A DNA stretch of 64,000 nt, taken from NCBI GenBank assembly GCA_042701975.1, contig CP170561.1, positions 3,782,001 to 3,846,000 on the forward strand, in the 5' to 3' direction. Below, piece by piece: positions 16,324 through 25,133 of this stretch. Below the pieces are notes generated by a model. It saw only the letters and a list, made by a program, of their open reading frames with translations. It was not told the origin of the DNA and made no database searches. Positions within the stretch are counted from its first letter, which is position 1. Each line of letters opens with the position of its first letter. A program made the translations under genes and the position numbers. Origin of the DNA: JAFALK01 sp042701975. Lineage in GTDB: Bacteria > Pseudomonadota > Gammaproteobacteria > Burkholderiales > Burkholderiaceae_C.

Positions 16324-17318
16324 GGCTTGGCCTTCCAGTTCAGAACGATCTTGCCGACATGTTCGCCCGATTCCATCAGCGCGTGCGCCTCGGCCGCCGA
16401 TTCGGCGGACAGTTCGCGGTAGATCACCGGCGCAATCCGACGTTCAGCCAGCAACGGCCAGACTTTCTCGCGCAGCTCACGCGCCACGCCAGCCTTGAAG
16501 CTCACCGGGCGCGCGCGCAGCGTCGAGCCGCTGATCGTCAAGCGACGACGCAGCACCTCGCCCGCATTGAACTTGGCCTCGACGCCGCCCTGCACCGCGA
16601 TGATCGCGATGCGGCCGTCGTCAGCCAGGGCCTGCACGTTGCGCTCGATGTAGGAGCCGGCCACCATGTCCAGGATGACGTCGACGCCCTTCCCGCCCGT
16701 GGCGGCCTTGGCTTCGGCGACAAAATCCTGTTCGCGGTAGTTGATCGCCACATCGGCGCCCAGCTGGAGGCAGGCCTCGGCCTTGGCCGACGAGCCCACG
16801 GTGACGAGCACGCGTGCGCCAAAAGCCTTGGCCAACTGAATGGCCGCGACGCCGATGCCGCTGGAGCCCCCGTGGATCAGCAGCGTCTCGCCGCCTTGCA
16901 GCTTGGCGCGACCGACCACATTGGCCCAGACCGTGAAGAAGGTCTCCGGCAGGCTTGCGGCCTCAGCCATGGACCAACCGGCCGGCACCGGCAGGCATTG
17001 AGCCACCGGCGCCACGCACAGCTCGGCATAACCGCCACCCGCAACCAGCGCGCAGACGGCATCACCGACCTTGAGGCCAGCCTCCGCCAGCGCCTGCTCG
17101 TCGCCCGCGACCACACGCCCAGCCACTTCCAGGCCAGGCAGATCGCTGGCGCCGGCAGGGGCCGGGTACAGGCCCTTGCGCTGCAGCACGTCGGGGCGGT
17201 TGATGCCATAGGCCTCAACCGCAATCAGGCACTCGCCGCTCCCGGCAACGGGATCGGCGCGCTCGACGACTTGCAGCACCTCGGGCCCGCCGGGGCGGGT
17301 GATGGCGATGGCCTTCAT
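16320..17318 (-). CDS. NAD(P)H-quinone oxidoreductase, zinc-free MDR family (PIG3-like)
   Basis: Medium-chain dehydrogenase/reductase of about 332 residues. The chosen ATG opens MKAIAITRPGGPEVLQV, the usual family start; upstream in-frame codons add a low-quality extension. The N-terminal GroES-like domain has GINRPDVLQRKGLYP. The Rossmann domain has the NADPH loop IHGGSSGIGVAAIQLAKAFG, and no structural zinc cysteines are seen. Homologues at this locus are annotated as quinone oxidoreductases, but the true substrate is unknown. It sits between pnp and tpiA. Confidence 0.88.
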   Translation of the reverse strand: MKAIAITRPGGPEVLQVVERADPVAGSGECLIAVEAYGINRPDVLQRKGLYPAPAGASDLPGLEVAGRVVAGDEQALAEAGLKVGDAVCALVAGGGYAELCVAPVAQCLPVPAGWSMAEAASLPETFFTVWANVVGRAKLQGGETLLIHGGSSGIGVAAIQLAKAFGARVLVTVGSSAKAEACLQLGADVAINYREQDFVAEAKAATGGKGVDVILDMVAGSYIERNVQALADDGRIAIIAVQGGVEAKFNAGEVLRRRLTISGSTLRARPVSFKAGVARELREKVWPLLAERRIAPVIYRELSAESAAEAHALMESGEHVGKIVLNWKAKP

Positions 17319-17343
17319 CGGAGACTCTGCAGATCGGGGCGAA

Positions 17344-19479
17344 TTACTCCGCCGAGCCTTCCGGAGCCGCGTGGGCCGGAGCTGCGTCACGCTCGAGCAG
17401 AGCCTTCATCGACAGCTTGATGCGGCCCTTCTCGTCCGTCTCGAGGACCTTGACCTTGACGATCTGGCCTTCTTGCAGGAAGTCGGTGACCTTCTCGACG
17501 CGCTGGTGGGCGATCTGGCTGATGTGCAGCAGGCCGTCCTTGCCAGGCAGGATGTTCACGAGGGCACCGAAGTCCAGGATCTTGGTGATCGGGCCTTCGT
17601 AGACCTTGCCCACTTCGGCTTCGGCGGTGATCTCTTCGATGCGCTTCTTGGCGTGTGCGGCCTTGTCAGCGTCGGTCGAGGCGATGGTGATGGTGCCGTC
17701 TTCGCCGATGTCGATCGTCGTGCCGGTTTCTTCCGTCAGTGCGCGGATGGTGGCGCCGCCCTTGCCGATCACGTCACGGATCTTCTCCGGATTGATCTTC
17801 ATGGTGTACAGACGCGGAGCGAACTGCGAGACCTCGGTATTGGCCGTGCCCATGGCTTCGACCATCTTATCCAGGATGTGCAGGCGGGCTTCCTTGGCCT
17901 GAGCCAGTGCGACCTGCATGATTTCCTTGGTGATGCCCTGGATCTTGATGTCCATCTGCAGGGCGGTGATGCCGCCCGTGGTGCCGGCCACCTTGAAGTC
18001 CATGTCGCCGAGGTGATCTTCGTCACCCAGGATGTCGGTCAGCACGGCGAAGCGGTTGCCGTCCTTGATCAGGCCCATGGCGATACCGGCCACGTGCGCC
18101 TTCAGGGGCACGCCGGCGTCCATCAGGGACAGGCAGCCGCCGCAGACCGAAGCCATCGACGAGGAGCCGTTCGACTCGGTGATTTCCGAGACGACGCGCA
18201 GCGAGTACGGGAACTCTTCCTTGCTCGGCAGCACGGCGATCAGCGCGCGCTTGGCCAGACGACCGTGGCCGATTTCGCGGCGCTTCGGGCTGCCCACGCG
18301 ACCCGTTTCGCCGGTGGCGAAGGGGGGCATGTTGTAGTGCATCATGAAGCGGTCTTCGAACTCGCCGTCCAGGGCGTCGATGCGCTGGGCGTCACGGTCG
18401 GTGCCGAGCGTGGCGACGACCAGGGCCTGCGTTTCACCGCGGGTGAACAGGGCCGAGCCGTGGGTGCGCGGCAGGATGCCGTTGCGGATTTCGATGGCGC
18501 GCACGGTGCGGGTGTCGCGGCCGTCGATGCGGGGCTCGCCGGCCAGGATCTGGCCGCGCACGATGCGGGCTTCGATCTCGAACAACATGCCTTCGACCTC
18601 GACCTTGTCGAAGGCGATGCCTTCGGCGGTCAGTGCGGCGAAGACGTTAGCCGTGGCAGTGCGGCAAGCTTGCGTGCGGGCTTGCTTGTTGCGGATCTGG
18701 TAGGCGGCGGCCAGGGCTTCATTGGCCAGCGTGCCGACCTTGGCGATCAGCTCTTCGTTCTTGGTCGGAGCCTTCCAGTCCCAGGCCGGCTTGCCGCCTT
18801 CGCGGACCAGCTCATGGATGGCGTTGATGGCAATCTTGCCTTGGTCATGGCCGAACACCACGGCGCCCAGCATGATCTCTTCCGACAGGCCAGCGGCTTC
18901 GGATTCAACCATCAGCACGGCGGCTTCGGTGCCGGCGACGACCAGGTCCATCTTGCTGTCGACCAGTTGATGCTTGCCAGGGTTCAGCACGTATTCGCCG
19001 TTGACATAGCCCACGCGAGCGGCGCCGATCGGGCCGGCGAAGGGGATGCCGGAGACGGCCAGGGCGGCCGACGAGGCGATCAGGGCGGCGATGTCGGCCT
19101 GCACTTCGGGGTTCAGCGACAGCACGTGGACGACCACTTGCACTTCGTTGAAGAAGCCTTCCGGGAACAGCGGGCGGATCGGGCGGTCGATCAGGCGGCT
19201 GGTCAGCGTCTCGTGCTCGCTTGGGCGGCCTTCACGCTTGAAGAAGCTGCCGGGGATCTTGCCGGCGGCGTAGGTCTTCTCGAGGTAGTCGACCGTCAGC
19301 GGGAAGAAGTCCTGGCCAGCCTTGGCTTCGGACTTGGCCACGACGGTGGCCAGCACCACGGTGCCTTCGATGTTGACGATGACGGCACCGCTCGACTGGC
19401 GGGCCACTTCGCCCGTTTCCATCGTGACGGTGTGGGGACCCCATTGGAAGGTCTTGGTGATCTTGTTGAACATGCTCAT
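17344..19479 (-). CDS. pnp: Polyribonucleotide nucleotidyltransferase (PNPase)
   Basis: 3'-5' phosphorolytic exoribonuclease of the RNA degradosome, about 711 residues. Two RNase PH-like domains frame an alpha-helical linker. The second has the catalytic SNGSSSMASVCGGCLSLMDAG segment and downstream acidic residues (DILGDEDHLGDMDFK). A KH domain (IRDVIGKGGATIRALTEETG) and an S1 domain (GKVYEGPITKILDFGA) follow at the C-terminus. The ATG at 19,479 is preceded by AGGAG seven bases away and opens MSMFNKITKTFQWG. The rpsO-pnp order is standard. Confidence 0.96.
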   Translation of the reverse strand: MSMFNKITKTFQWGPHTVTMETGEVARQSSGAVIVNIEGTVVLATVVAKSEAKAGQDFFPLTVDYLEKTYAAGKIPGSFFKREGRPSEHETLTSRLIDRPIRPLFPEGFFNEVQVVVHVLSLNPEVQADIAALIASSAALAVSGIPFAGPIGAARVGYVNGEYVLNPGKHQLVDSKMDLVVAGTEAAVLMVESEAAGLSEEIMLGAVVFGHDQGKIAINAIHELVREGGKPAWDWKAPTKNEELIAKVGTLANEALAAAYQIRNKQARTQACRTATANVFAALTAEGIAFDKVEVEGMLFEIEARIVRGQILAGEPRIDGRDTRTVRAIEIRNGILPRTHGSALFTRGETQALVVATLGTDRDAQRIDALDGEFEDRFMMHYNMPPFATGETGRVGSPKRREIGHGRLAKRALIAVLPSKEEFPYSLRVVSEITESNGSSSMASVCGGCLSLMDAGVPLKAHVAGIAMGLIKDGNRFAVLTDILGDEDHLGDMDFKVAGTTGGITALQMDIKIQGITKEIMQVALAQAKEARLHILDKMVEAMGTANTEVSQFAPRLYTMKINPEKIRDVIGKGGATIRALTEETGTTIDIGEDGTITIASTDADKAAHAKKRIEEITAEAEVGKVYEGPITKILDFGALVNILPGKDGLLHISQIAHQRVEKVTDFLQEGQIVKVKVLETDEKGRIKLSMKALLERDAAPAHAAPEGSAE

Positions 19480-19629
19480 TGCATCTCTCCTGTTTGTCTT
19501 TGTGGATCTGTCAGGGAGTAGTCTGGGTTTGACGCAATGCCATTCCAGCGAACCTGCGGGCAGCAAGTTCCTTGGAATGACACAGCAGCGTCACGTCAGC
19601 CCAACTCCGTTCGGTTTTGCTTGAAATGC

Positions 19630-19666
19630 AAAGAGCCTGTACTGGGAAAAACCAGACAGGCTCTTT
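19630..19666 (-). terminator. rpsO-pnp intercistronic hairpin
   Basis: An 11-base perfect stem, AAAGAGCCTGT with ACAGGCTCTTT, encloses a 15-base loop directly after rpsO. The TTT at the stem base gives a weak U-run. By analogy with E. coli rpsO-pnp, this is either a partial terminator or a processing hairpin between the two genes. Confidence 0.7.
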
Positions 19667-19681
19667 GTCATTCGCGGCAGC

Positions 19682-19942
19682 TTACTTGCGCAGGCCCAGC
19701 TTCTGGATCAGCGCGGTGTAGCGGTCAGCGTCCTTGCGCTTCAGGTAGGCCAGCAGGCTCTTGCGGCTGTTGACCATCTTCAGCAGGCCGCGACGACCGT
19801 GGTGGTCCTTCGCGTTGGCCTTGAAGTGAGGCGTGAGGGCGTTGATGCGGGCCGTCAGCAGGGCCACCTGGACTTCCGGCGAACCGGTGTCGTTGGCGGC
19901 GCGGGCGTTGGCGGCGACGATTTCTTGCTTGTTGATGCTCAT
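19682..19942 (-). CDS. rpsO: 30S ribosomal protein S15
   Basis: Primary 16S rRNA-binding protein of the small subunit platform. The product is 86 residues against the usual 88-89. It shows the conserved GSPEVQVALLTARINALTPHF and KDHHGRRGLLKMVNSRK segments that contact the 16S three-way junction, and ends DADRYTALIQKLGLRK. Start MSINKQEIVAAN is close to family starts. It lies upstream of pnp in the same direction. Confidence 0.97.
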   Translation of the reverse strand: MSINKQEIVAANARAANDTGSPEVQVALLTARINALTPHFKANAKDHHGRRGLLKMVNSRKSLLAYLKRKDADRYTALIQKLGLRK

Positions 19943-20325
19943 GGTGCGTTCCTGGGGACTTTGCCCCGGTGCGGATTCCGCCCTCGGGGACGATCACGGC
20001 ATTGCATCGCAATTCCCGTGACACGCACTCGCAGACGGTTTCCAGTTTTGACTTGCGGATGGAGTGAAACCGACCCCAGCCGTGCTGTTCATTCCCCAGC
20101 CTTTGGAGCCAGAGAACGCGTGATTCTAGCCCAGATTTGAATGGCATCCCAGGCCAACCCCAGGGCGACCGGGTGATGTCGAGCCAGGCCTGGCCACTTC
20201 AAGGCCTCGAAAACGATATTTTCGCAGGCCCTTGAACCACCCTCGCCCGCTCCAAATTCAGGTGCATGGGCAGCACACGGAATGACTGCCCTCCTCAACC
20301 GGTCACACCCCACAAGGAGAGCCAC
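19943..20325 (+). other. Intergenic region between rpsO and the Hsp20 gene
   Basis: This 383-base gap separates two divergent genes, so it should hold both promoters. I see no convincing coding frame; long open frames here lack plausible protein character and start sites. An AAGGAGA ribosome-binding site lies at 20,314-20,320, five bases before the Hsp20 ATG. No sigma-32 promoter could be assigned with confidence. Confidence 0.6.
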
Positions 20326-20745
20326 ATGTTCCTGATCCCCCTGAGCCGCACCCAAGCCGAACTCTCGCGCCGCCTGGACCGTCTCGATCGCCTGTTCGCC
20401 GTCGACCCCGAAGCCCTGGCCCTGCAAAGCCCGGCCATCGACGTGAGCGAGACCGAAGGCACTTATGTCGTGCGCCTCGACCTGCCCGGCGTCGCCAAGG
20501 ATGCCGTGAAGATCAGCATCGACGGCCGCCGCCTGTCCATCGACGCCGAGCAGACCAAGCTCGCCCCCGTCGAAGGCGAGAAGACACTGCACACCGAACG
20601 CTCGCTGACCCGCTTCGCCCGCAGCCTCTCGCTGCCGCTGGACATCACGCAGACTGGCTCCACCGCCAAGCTCGATAACGGCGTGCTCACGCTGACTCTG
20701 GCCAAGCGCAAGCCGGACGGCAGCGGCCAGCTGAACGTCGACTGA
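20326..20745 (+). CDS. Hsp20/alpha-crystallin family small heat-shock protein
   Basis: ATP-independent holdase chaperone, 139 residues. The alpha-crystallin domain spans about residues 38-130: PAIDVSETEGTYVVRLDLPG, the KISIDGRRLSIDAE strand pair, then FARSLSLPLDI and the diagnostic LDNGVLTLTLAKRK. The C-terminal extension is very short and lacks a clear IxI motif, which may limit large-oligomer assembly. The ATG at 20,326 is preceded by AAGGAGA five bases away, so the longer upstream reading is not the start. Confidence 0.93.
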   Translation: MFLIPLSRTQAELSRRLDRLDRLFAVDPEALALQSPAIDVSETEGTYVVRLDLPGVAKDAVKISIDGRRLSIDAEQTKLAPVEGEKTLHTERSLTRFARSLSLPLDITQTGSTAKLDNGVLTLTLAKRKPDGSGQLNVD

Positions 20746-20812
20746 TCATCGTTTCGTCCACCGGTTTTCTCCGGGTAGCCCACAAAAGTACGCTATAGTC
20801 GTGGGCTCACCT

Positions 20813-20903
20813 GGAGCGGTGGATGAGTGGTTTAAGTCGCACGCCTGGAAAGCGTGTGGGGGTTAATAGCCCCCCGCGGGTTCGAATCCCGCCTGCTCCG
20901 CCA
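20813..20903 (+). tRNA. tRNA-Ser (anticodon GGA)
   Basis: A 91-base cloverleaf with acceptor GGAGCGG pairing with CTGCTCC (one G-U), discriminator G and an encoded CCA tail. The anticodon stem CACGC/GCGTG encloses CTGGAAA, giving GGA. A long variable arm (TGGGGGTTAATAGCCCCCC) and the T-arm GCGGGTTCGAATCCCGC follow. A TATAGT hexamer near 20,793 may be its -10 box. Its 3' end is reused as the attachment site of the downstream islands. Confidence 0.97.
20892..20903 (+). repeat. Attachment-site core copy 1 (tRNA-Ser 3' end)
   Basis: The 12 bases CCTGCTCCGCCA that end tRNA-Ser recur exactly at 29,170-29,181. A tRNA 3' end duplicated as a direct repeat is the usual signature of tyrosine-recombinase integration. 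I read this as the left core site of the first island. Confidence 0.75.
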
Positions 20904-20990
20904 ATATTTGGAAAGCCTCATTTCACGAGTCAAATCAACGACTTAGGGAAGTGGGGCTTTTTCAATTAACCCCACGCACTAACCCCACGC
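20904..20990 (+). repeat. Island arm region, copy 1
   Basis: These 87 bases immediately after the tRNA align without gaps to 29,182-29,268 (59 of 87 identical by hand count). Two blocks are best conserved: GTCAAATCAACGACTT (20,929-20,944) and CCCCACGCACTAACCCCACGC (20,970-20,990), a pair of CCCCACGC direct repeats. I infer these are integrase or excisionase arm-type sites. No terminator is evident. Confidence 0.6.
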
Positions 20991-20994
20991 ATTG

Positions 20995-22299
20995 CTAAGC
21001 AATGTCGGCCAGCGACAGGCGTATTTCAGCAGACACGACGCGGCCAGCGAGTTCCCCAAATCGTCGCAAGGACATGTACTCCTTCCTGCTGAGTCGTTGG
21101 TGCCCGTTATGGACCACCTTAGACCTCATTTGGTACAGGACCTTGAACTCCCCCTCAAGCTCTGTACGCTCGCTGTTGCTCCCGGCGATGAGGTACGCGA
21201 GGCGAGTGGCGAGTGTCTTGGTAATGCCCTCCTCGCCGCCCGTCGAACCAAGCAGTACTTCGGTCGCAATGGCTACGTGCATGACGCGCATCGCGGCGTC
21301 ATCCTCGGTGAAGTAGTCGAAGAGCCATTTGCCTGCAAGCTTAATGTGCGTGCCAATCTCTGGGACTGAAAAGAGTCGAGCCAGGTTGTTCAACTGCTCC
21401 GCCACATCCGAGGGACTCATCTCATGGGCTGGCGGAAGCCTCAATTCATCAATTGCCTTAGCTTCACGCCCAGTCAGATGAGCGGAGCCGACCAGCGAGA
21501 ACGCCCCATCGTCCCGACGCTGGTGTATCGCGGTACGCACGTGCAAGCCGGGTGGCGCCCAACTCTTCCTGAGAATCTTCAGCGCCCAGCACAATCCGAC
21601 GAAGGAGCGCAGTGTTTGCTTTGCAACCGCCGTCGTCTCACCCGGCTCCTCCCCCGCCACGAACCCATCGGCAGCGAGATGCAGATACACGCGCTCTGCC
21701 GGCTCAAGGACGGAACTATTGGCCGGCTCTGCGTTCGTAAGGAAGCTGGAGAGCTTCGTTCCACCAGCTGCGGGATTCGCTTGGCGATTTGGCGCGTATG
21801 CGATAGGTACTGAAGCCTTGCCGCGCTGCCACGAGCCCTCAAGAACCACTCGATCCTGTCTGACCGGATTCATGGAGGCGTCTCGGTACGCGGATGTAAA
21901 TCTGCCCGTTAGACAGAAACTGAACACATAAGGCCGCGGTAAATCGGCCAACGTGTCGCTGATAGAGCGCGCCAGCCCCTCAATAGCCGCCCCTGAAAGC
22001 AGTTCCTTTAGAGGCACTGCCTCGTCAGATTCACGCTCGGCAAGCTGTTCTTTCGTCGCTTCGTCAACCATGGCGATTACGAGCGACCACATGGGGAGCG
22101 TGCCCAACGCAGAATTAATCGTCTCCAACTGCGGCTTGGAGAGCGACTTGAGCACCCCTTCTTTTTCGTCATCCAAAGCACGCAAGGAAGCGGCGTCAGC
22201 CCTTACGCCGATGTACTTTTGGACGTGCAGTTCCGAGAGCGTCTGCCGAACACGCCCCTCGATTCGCTTCCTCAATGTCTCATTGATGGTGGTTTCCAA
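20995..22299 (-). CDS. Apea-like HEPN domain protein
   Basis: 434-residue soluble protein with no membrane segment. The C-terminal 120 residues look like an Apea-like HEPN domain: helix AIATEVLLGSTGGEEGIT, then LATRLAYLIAGS, then a YQMRSKVVHNGHQ helix. The last gives an Rx4H motif at R392-H397, the RNase motif of active HEPN proteins. The N-terminal 300 residues are unrecognised. It follows the OLD-like gene by 106 bases in the same direction, so the two may be co-transcribed. I infer an RNase effector in defence; this is not shown. Confidence 0.72.
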   Translation of the reverse strand: METTINETLRKRIEGRVRQTLSELHVQKYIGVRADAASLRALDDEKEGVLKSLSKPQLETINSALGTLPMWSLVIAMVDEATKEQLAERESDEAVPLKELLSGAAIEGLARSISDTLADLPRPYVFSFCLTGRFTSAYRDASMNPVRQDRVVLEGSWQRGKASVPIAYAPNRQANPAAGGTKLSSFLTNAEPANSSVLEPAERVYLHLAADGFVAGEEPGETTAVAKQTLRSFVGLCWALKILRKSWAPPGLHVRTAIHQRRDDGAFSLVGSAHLTGREAKAIDELRLPPAHEMSPSDVAEQLNNLARLFSVPEIGTHIKLAGKWLFDYFTEDDAAMRVMHVAIATEVLLGSTGGEEGITKTLATRLAYLIAGSNSERTELEGEFKVLYQMRSKVVHNGHQRLSRKEYMSLRRFGELAGRVVSAEIRLSLADIA

Positions 22300-22405
22300 C
22301 GCCCCTCCGATTTCAATTGAGTCGCGGCGCAGCCCCGATTGCTGGACTCAAGGATGAGCCGAGTCCGATCAATGGGTTCAGGGCCTCTTGAATCGTTCAA
22401 TGCGC

Positions 22406-24385
22406 CTAGTACACGGCATTGACTGCGGCGAACAGGGCTCGAAAGCGTGCCTGCGTTGCTGCATCGAGTGACTTCGGCGGCGATGAGGCGAACTTCGATG
22501 CCACGATGTAGTGATTGAAGCCACCAGACGGGCGAAGCGTCAGCTTCTTGTCCTTGATGTACTGTTCAAGTCGCCAAACGATTCGGTCTCCAGGGACGAG
22601 GTCCGCTTCGGCAACTACCGCGCCCGCCAGCTCTTTGGCGAAAGCCATATTGAAGTACTTCAGGTAGGTCGCCACGGGGAACAAGTCCTCAACGTCAGCC
22701 GGCTTTCTGCCCTCCGATGCCTTCGCCGAATCACGGAACTGCGCAACATCAAACAAGGCGTTGGCGGAAAGCAGCTTGTCGCGGACCAGGCCAGTTAGCT
22801 TCTGCTCAGGGGAGCCCCGATAGTCATGAAGTACAGCGAGCTTCAAGCCGCTCGCCCCCAATAGCGAGACGAACGTAGCGACGTTGTCCAACCCGCCCGC
22901 GGGAACAATGGTCACATCATCACGAAGTCCACCACAGCCGTCCGCGTCAAGGAAGCTCGACGCAAGTTGCAGGTAGATGAGTTCGGACGGCCCCTCAACC
23001 AGAAGATTCCGTTCTGAAATGAATAGGTTCTGCGCGATGGTCCAGCCGAGCGCCGCTTGCAGCGGAAAAATCGTACGCGGGTCGGCGCCTTGGAGGTTGT
23101 CGGTGACAACCGAACCAACGTTCTTCCGGTCTTCCACCAGCCGGACCTGGTGCAGTCGATCCGAATGAACCATGAATGGCGAGTGGGTCGTGAACAGTAC
23201 CTGATGGTCTTCAGCCAGCCTGTCGATATAGCGGAGGAAATCGGCTTGGGCCAGTGCATGGAGAGCCAGCCCCGGCTCATCCAGCAACAGGATCAGCTTC
23301 TTCCCGACGCTCGCTCCCGATGGGTCGAGTTGATGCTGCACGCTGTCGAACCAGACAAGGAAGCTGAAGAACCAAATGAATCCCCTGCTCCGCTGATCGA
23401 AAGGGGTGCTAACCCCGCGGTGGCGCCGGTTCTTGATGCGCAGGTACAGGTTGGGACCATTGTCAAACGGCGCTTCGTCAGTTGTGTCGGCTTTGATATC
23501 GACTTCAACTTCAAGGTCTTCGTTCTGCTTCCAAAACTCCATGACCTGATCGGTCAAGCTAATCGAAACGGCTTCGATCTTCGCCTTCAGCTCTTCATAA
23601 CCTTCAGGAGTCGCCAAGTCGGACAACGAAACGTCAGCCATCCGCAGTAGCGCGAGCACTGATCGGTGACTTGGTTTGAGATGCTTGGGGTCCGATTTGG
23701 CTTGCTCGACTCGTGCGGCGAGGTCTGCAAGGTTCATCTTTCCGGGCAGTAAGTCGTAGTCGCTGAAGTACAGGAATTTGGGAATAAGGTTGTCGATTGC
23801 CGACCAGGCTTCAAACTGAGGAATGTTGTCCCACTTCGTCGCGGCGATCCGCGTCTTGATGTTAGTCAACACAACCTTGTCTTCTTCCGTAAGGCTGACA
23901 CCTTCCAAAAGGGCAGGAATTCCACGAACGGATTTGCATGCAGCGAGAGCAGCCGCGGCATCCGTACTGAAGGATTTGGCGAGCGCCTTCACGACTGGAG
24001 TTTCGTCAATGCCCAGTCCAATATTGCGACCGTTGTCATACCTGTGCGTAATGCTCATCGGGTGGCCAGCCTTGAGCGCCAAACCCAGCTTCTTGTTGAT
24101 GAGCCCTGCCTCCGCCTCGCTCAACTCATAGGTCAACACCGCAGCGGCGGCTGGTTCGACCTTGTGCTGCTTCTGATATGCCGTCAGATCTTTTCTTGGA
24201 TAGTCCTCAACAGGATTGAAGCCCTCGCCGCCCAGCGCATCAGCGCACTTATGCAGCGCCTTCAACATCACGGTCTTGCCGGCCTCATTCATGCCGACGA
24301 ACACCGTAACCGCCGGATCAATTTGAACGGTCTGCGCGGAGTTCAGCGACCGGAACGGACCGATTTGTGCTTTAACCAGGATCAC
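22406..24385 (-). CDS. OLD family ATP-dependent endonuclease (AAA + TOPRIM)
   Basis: About 660 residues. Walker A is GMNEAGKT at residues 31-38, Walker B is LILLLDEPG with D370/E371, and an H-switch lies in TTHSPF near 402. A C-terminal TOPRIM begins at NLLVEGPSE (E465), with a DYRG segment (D522) and DVEDLFP near 567. This is the OLD/GajA architecture. The strict TOPRIM DxD appears as D-Y-R, so nuclease activity is uncertain. The GTG start at 24,385 is preceded by GGGAGA and opens ILVKAQIGPFRS; longer readings lack domain support. No UvrD-type helicase (GajB) is adjacent; the partner is the HEPN gene. Confidence 0.82.
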   Translation of the reverse strand: MILVKAQIGPFRSLNSAQTVQIDPAVTVFVGMNEAGKTVMLKALHKCADALGGEGFNPVEDYPRKDLTAYQKQHKVEPAAAAVLTYELSEAEAGLINKKLGLALKAGHPMSITHRYDNGRNIGLGIDETPVVKALAKSFSTDAAAALAACKSVRGIPALLEGVSLTEEDKVVLTNIKTRIAATKWDNIPQFEAWSAIDNLIPKFLYFSDYDLLPGKMNLADLAARVEQAKSDPKHLKPSHRSVLALLRMADVSLSDLATPEGYEELKAKIEAVSISLTDQVMEFWKQNEDLEVEVDIKADTTDEAPFDNGPNLYLRIKNRRHRGVSTPFDQRSRGFIWFFSFLVWFDSVQHQLDPSGASVGKKLILLLDEPGLALHALAQADFLRYIDRLAEDHQVLFTTHSPFMVHSDRLHQVRLVEDRKNVGSVVTDNLQGADPRTIFPLQAALGWTIAQNLFISERNLLVEGPSELIYLQLASSFLDADGCGGLRDDVTIVPAGGLDNVATFVSLLGASGLKLAVLHDYRGSPEQKLTGLVRDKLLSANALFDVAQFRDSAKASEGRKPADVEDLFPVATYLKYFNMAFAKELAGAVVAEADLVPGDRIVWRLEQYIKDKKLTLRPSGGFNHYIVASKFASSPPKSLDAATQARFRALFAAVNAVY

Positions 24386-24644
24386 GGGCTCTCCCTTTCG
24401 ACTTGTTGATGCGACAAATTGTGACGGAATCCGTCCAGCGATTTCATAGGTTTCCACCCGCAAAACGAGGGTCGTACCGTGTACCGCCCAAACGGACAGT
24501 GACGACCTCCAACCCGCCTGGCAGATGCGCTGGCGCTCGCCCAGGGTGTGGATCAGAAGACGTGAACATCCCGACGAAAAAATAGCCCCCAAGACCGAAG
24601 CCAAGGGAGCTTGATGGCGCACATAGCGCCTGCCAGATCGACGC
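24386..24644 (+). other. Intergenic region upstream of the OLD-HEPN pair
   Basis: About 260 bases with no credible gene on either strand. It should hold the promoter for the OLD-like gene. It contains a short A-rich stretch (CGACGAAAAAATAGCCCCC), but no inverted repeat or motif I can name. Confidence 0.4.
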
Positions 24645-25097
24645 TTAGACGACCGCCTCCTGCTTCGCCTTTGCGGCCAGATAGCCCCCGTAGGCGCTGG
24701 CGATGCCCGCTCCAATCTGGAGATACGTTCCAGCCTTGGAGGGCTTCTGGATGGAGGCGAGTTGGCTTTGCGTCCGCTCTCGCGCCGCGTTGGCCGCGAA
24801 GGCGTTCTCGCTCATGCCGGTGGTCGCATTGCGGCTGATGGGGGCAAGCTGCGCGTTGCTTTGCAGGTTCTGGACGGAGCGCGCCCGGTCTGCGGCCTTG
24901 CCGCCACCGTACTCACCCGTGAGGGTGTCCAGGGTGGACAGGTCGGCCTGCGACTGGAGGGCGTGAGCGTTGGCCTCATCGGCGCCTGCTTCAACCAGGT
25001 ACCGGCCTGGACGATGCATGTCACTTCGAACGACACGATGAAAGCCAGTTTCACGCTCGAAGAGGGCATCGCCTACATGCGCGTCGTGGACAAGCAT
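24645..25097 (-). pseudogene. Phage virion-like protein fragment
   Basis: A minus-strand frame of up to 150 codons. The C-terminal 110 residues have the character of a phage internal virion or tail-associated protein: Ala/Gln/Asn-rich helices (RSVQNLQSNAQLAPISRNA, AFAANAARERTQSQLAS), then a glycine/alanine segment (AGTYLQIGAGIASAYGGYLA). The first 40 residues look unrelated and may be a fusion at a recombination point. No other phage structural genes surround it. I infer a prophage remnant. Confidence 0.4.
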
Positions 25098-25121
25098 GAC
25101 ACCGTGGACGCCAACCCGTAG
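24984..25121 (+). pseudogene. 3' fragment of an unknown gene
   Basis: A plus-strand frame ending in TAG at 25,119-25,121. It encodes a tail with ordinary protein character and strongly coding codon choice (ACFNQVPAWTMHV, then TLEEGIAYMRVVDK), but no start of its own. It abuts the phage-like fragment on the opposite strand. It may be the remains of a gene cut by island rearrangement. No family is recognised. Confidence 0.25.
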
Positions 25122-25133
25122 CTCACTCTTGAT

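Noticed and set aside
20089..20592. Minus-strand open frame antisense to the Hsp20 gene
   Set aside because: The plus strand encodes a clear alpha-crystallin domain with a ribosome-binding site; the antisense frame has no domain or start support.
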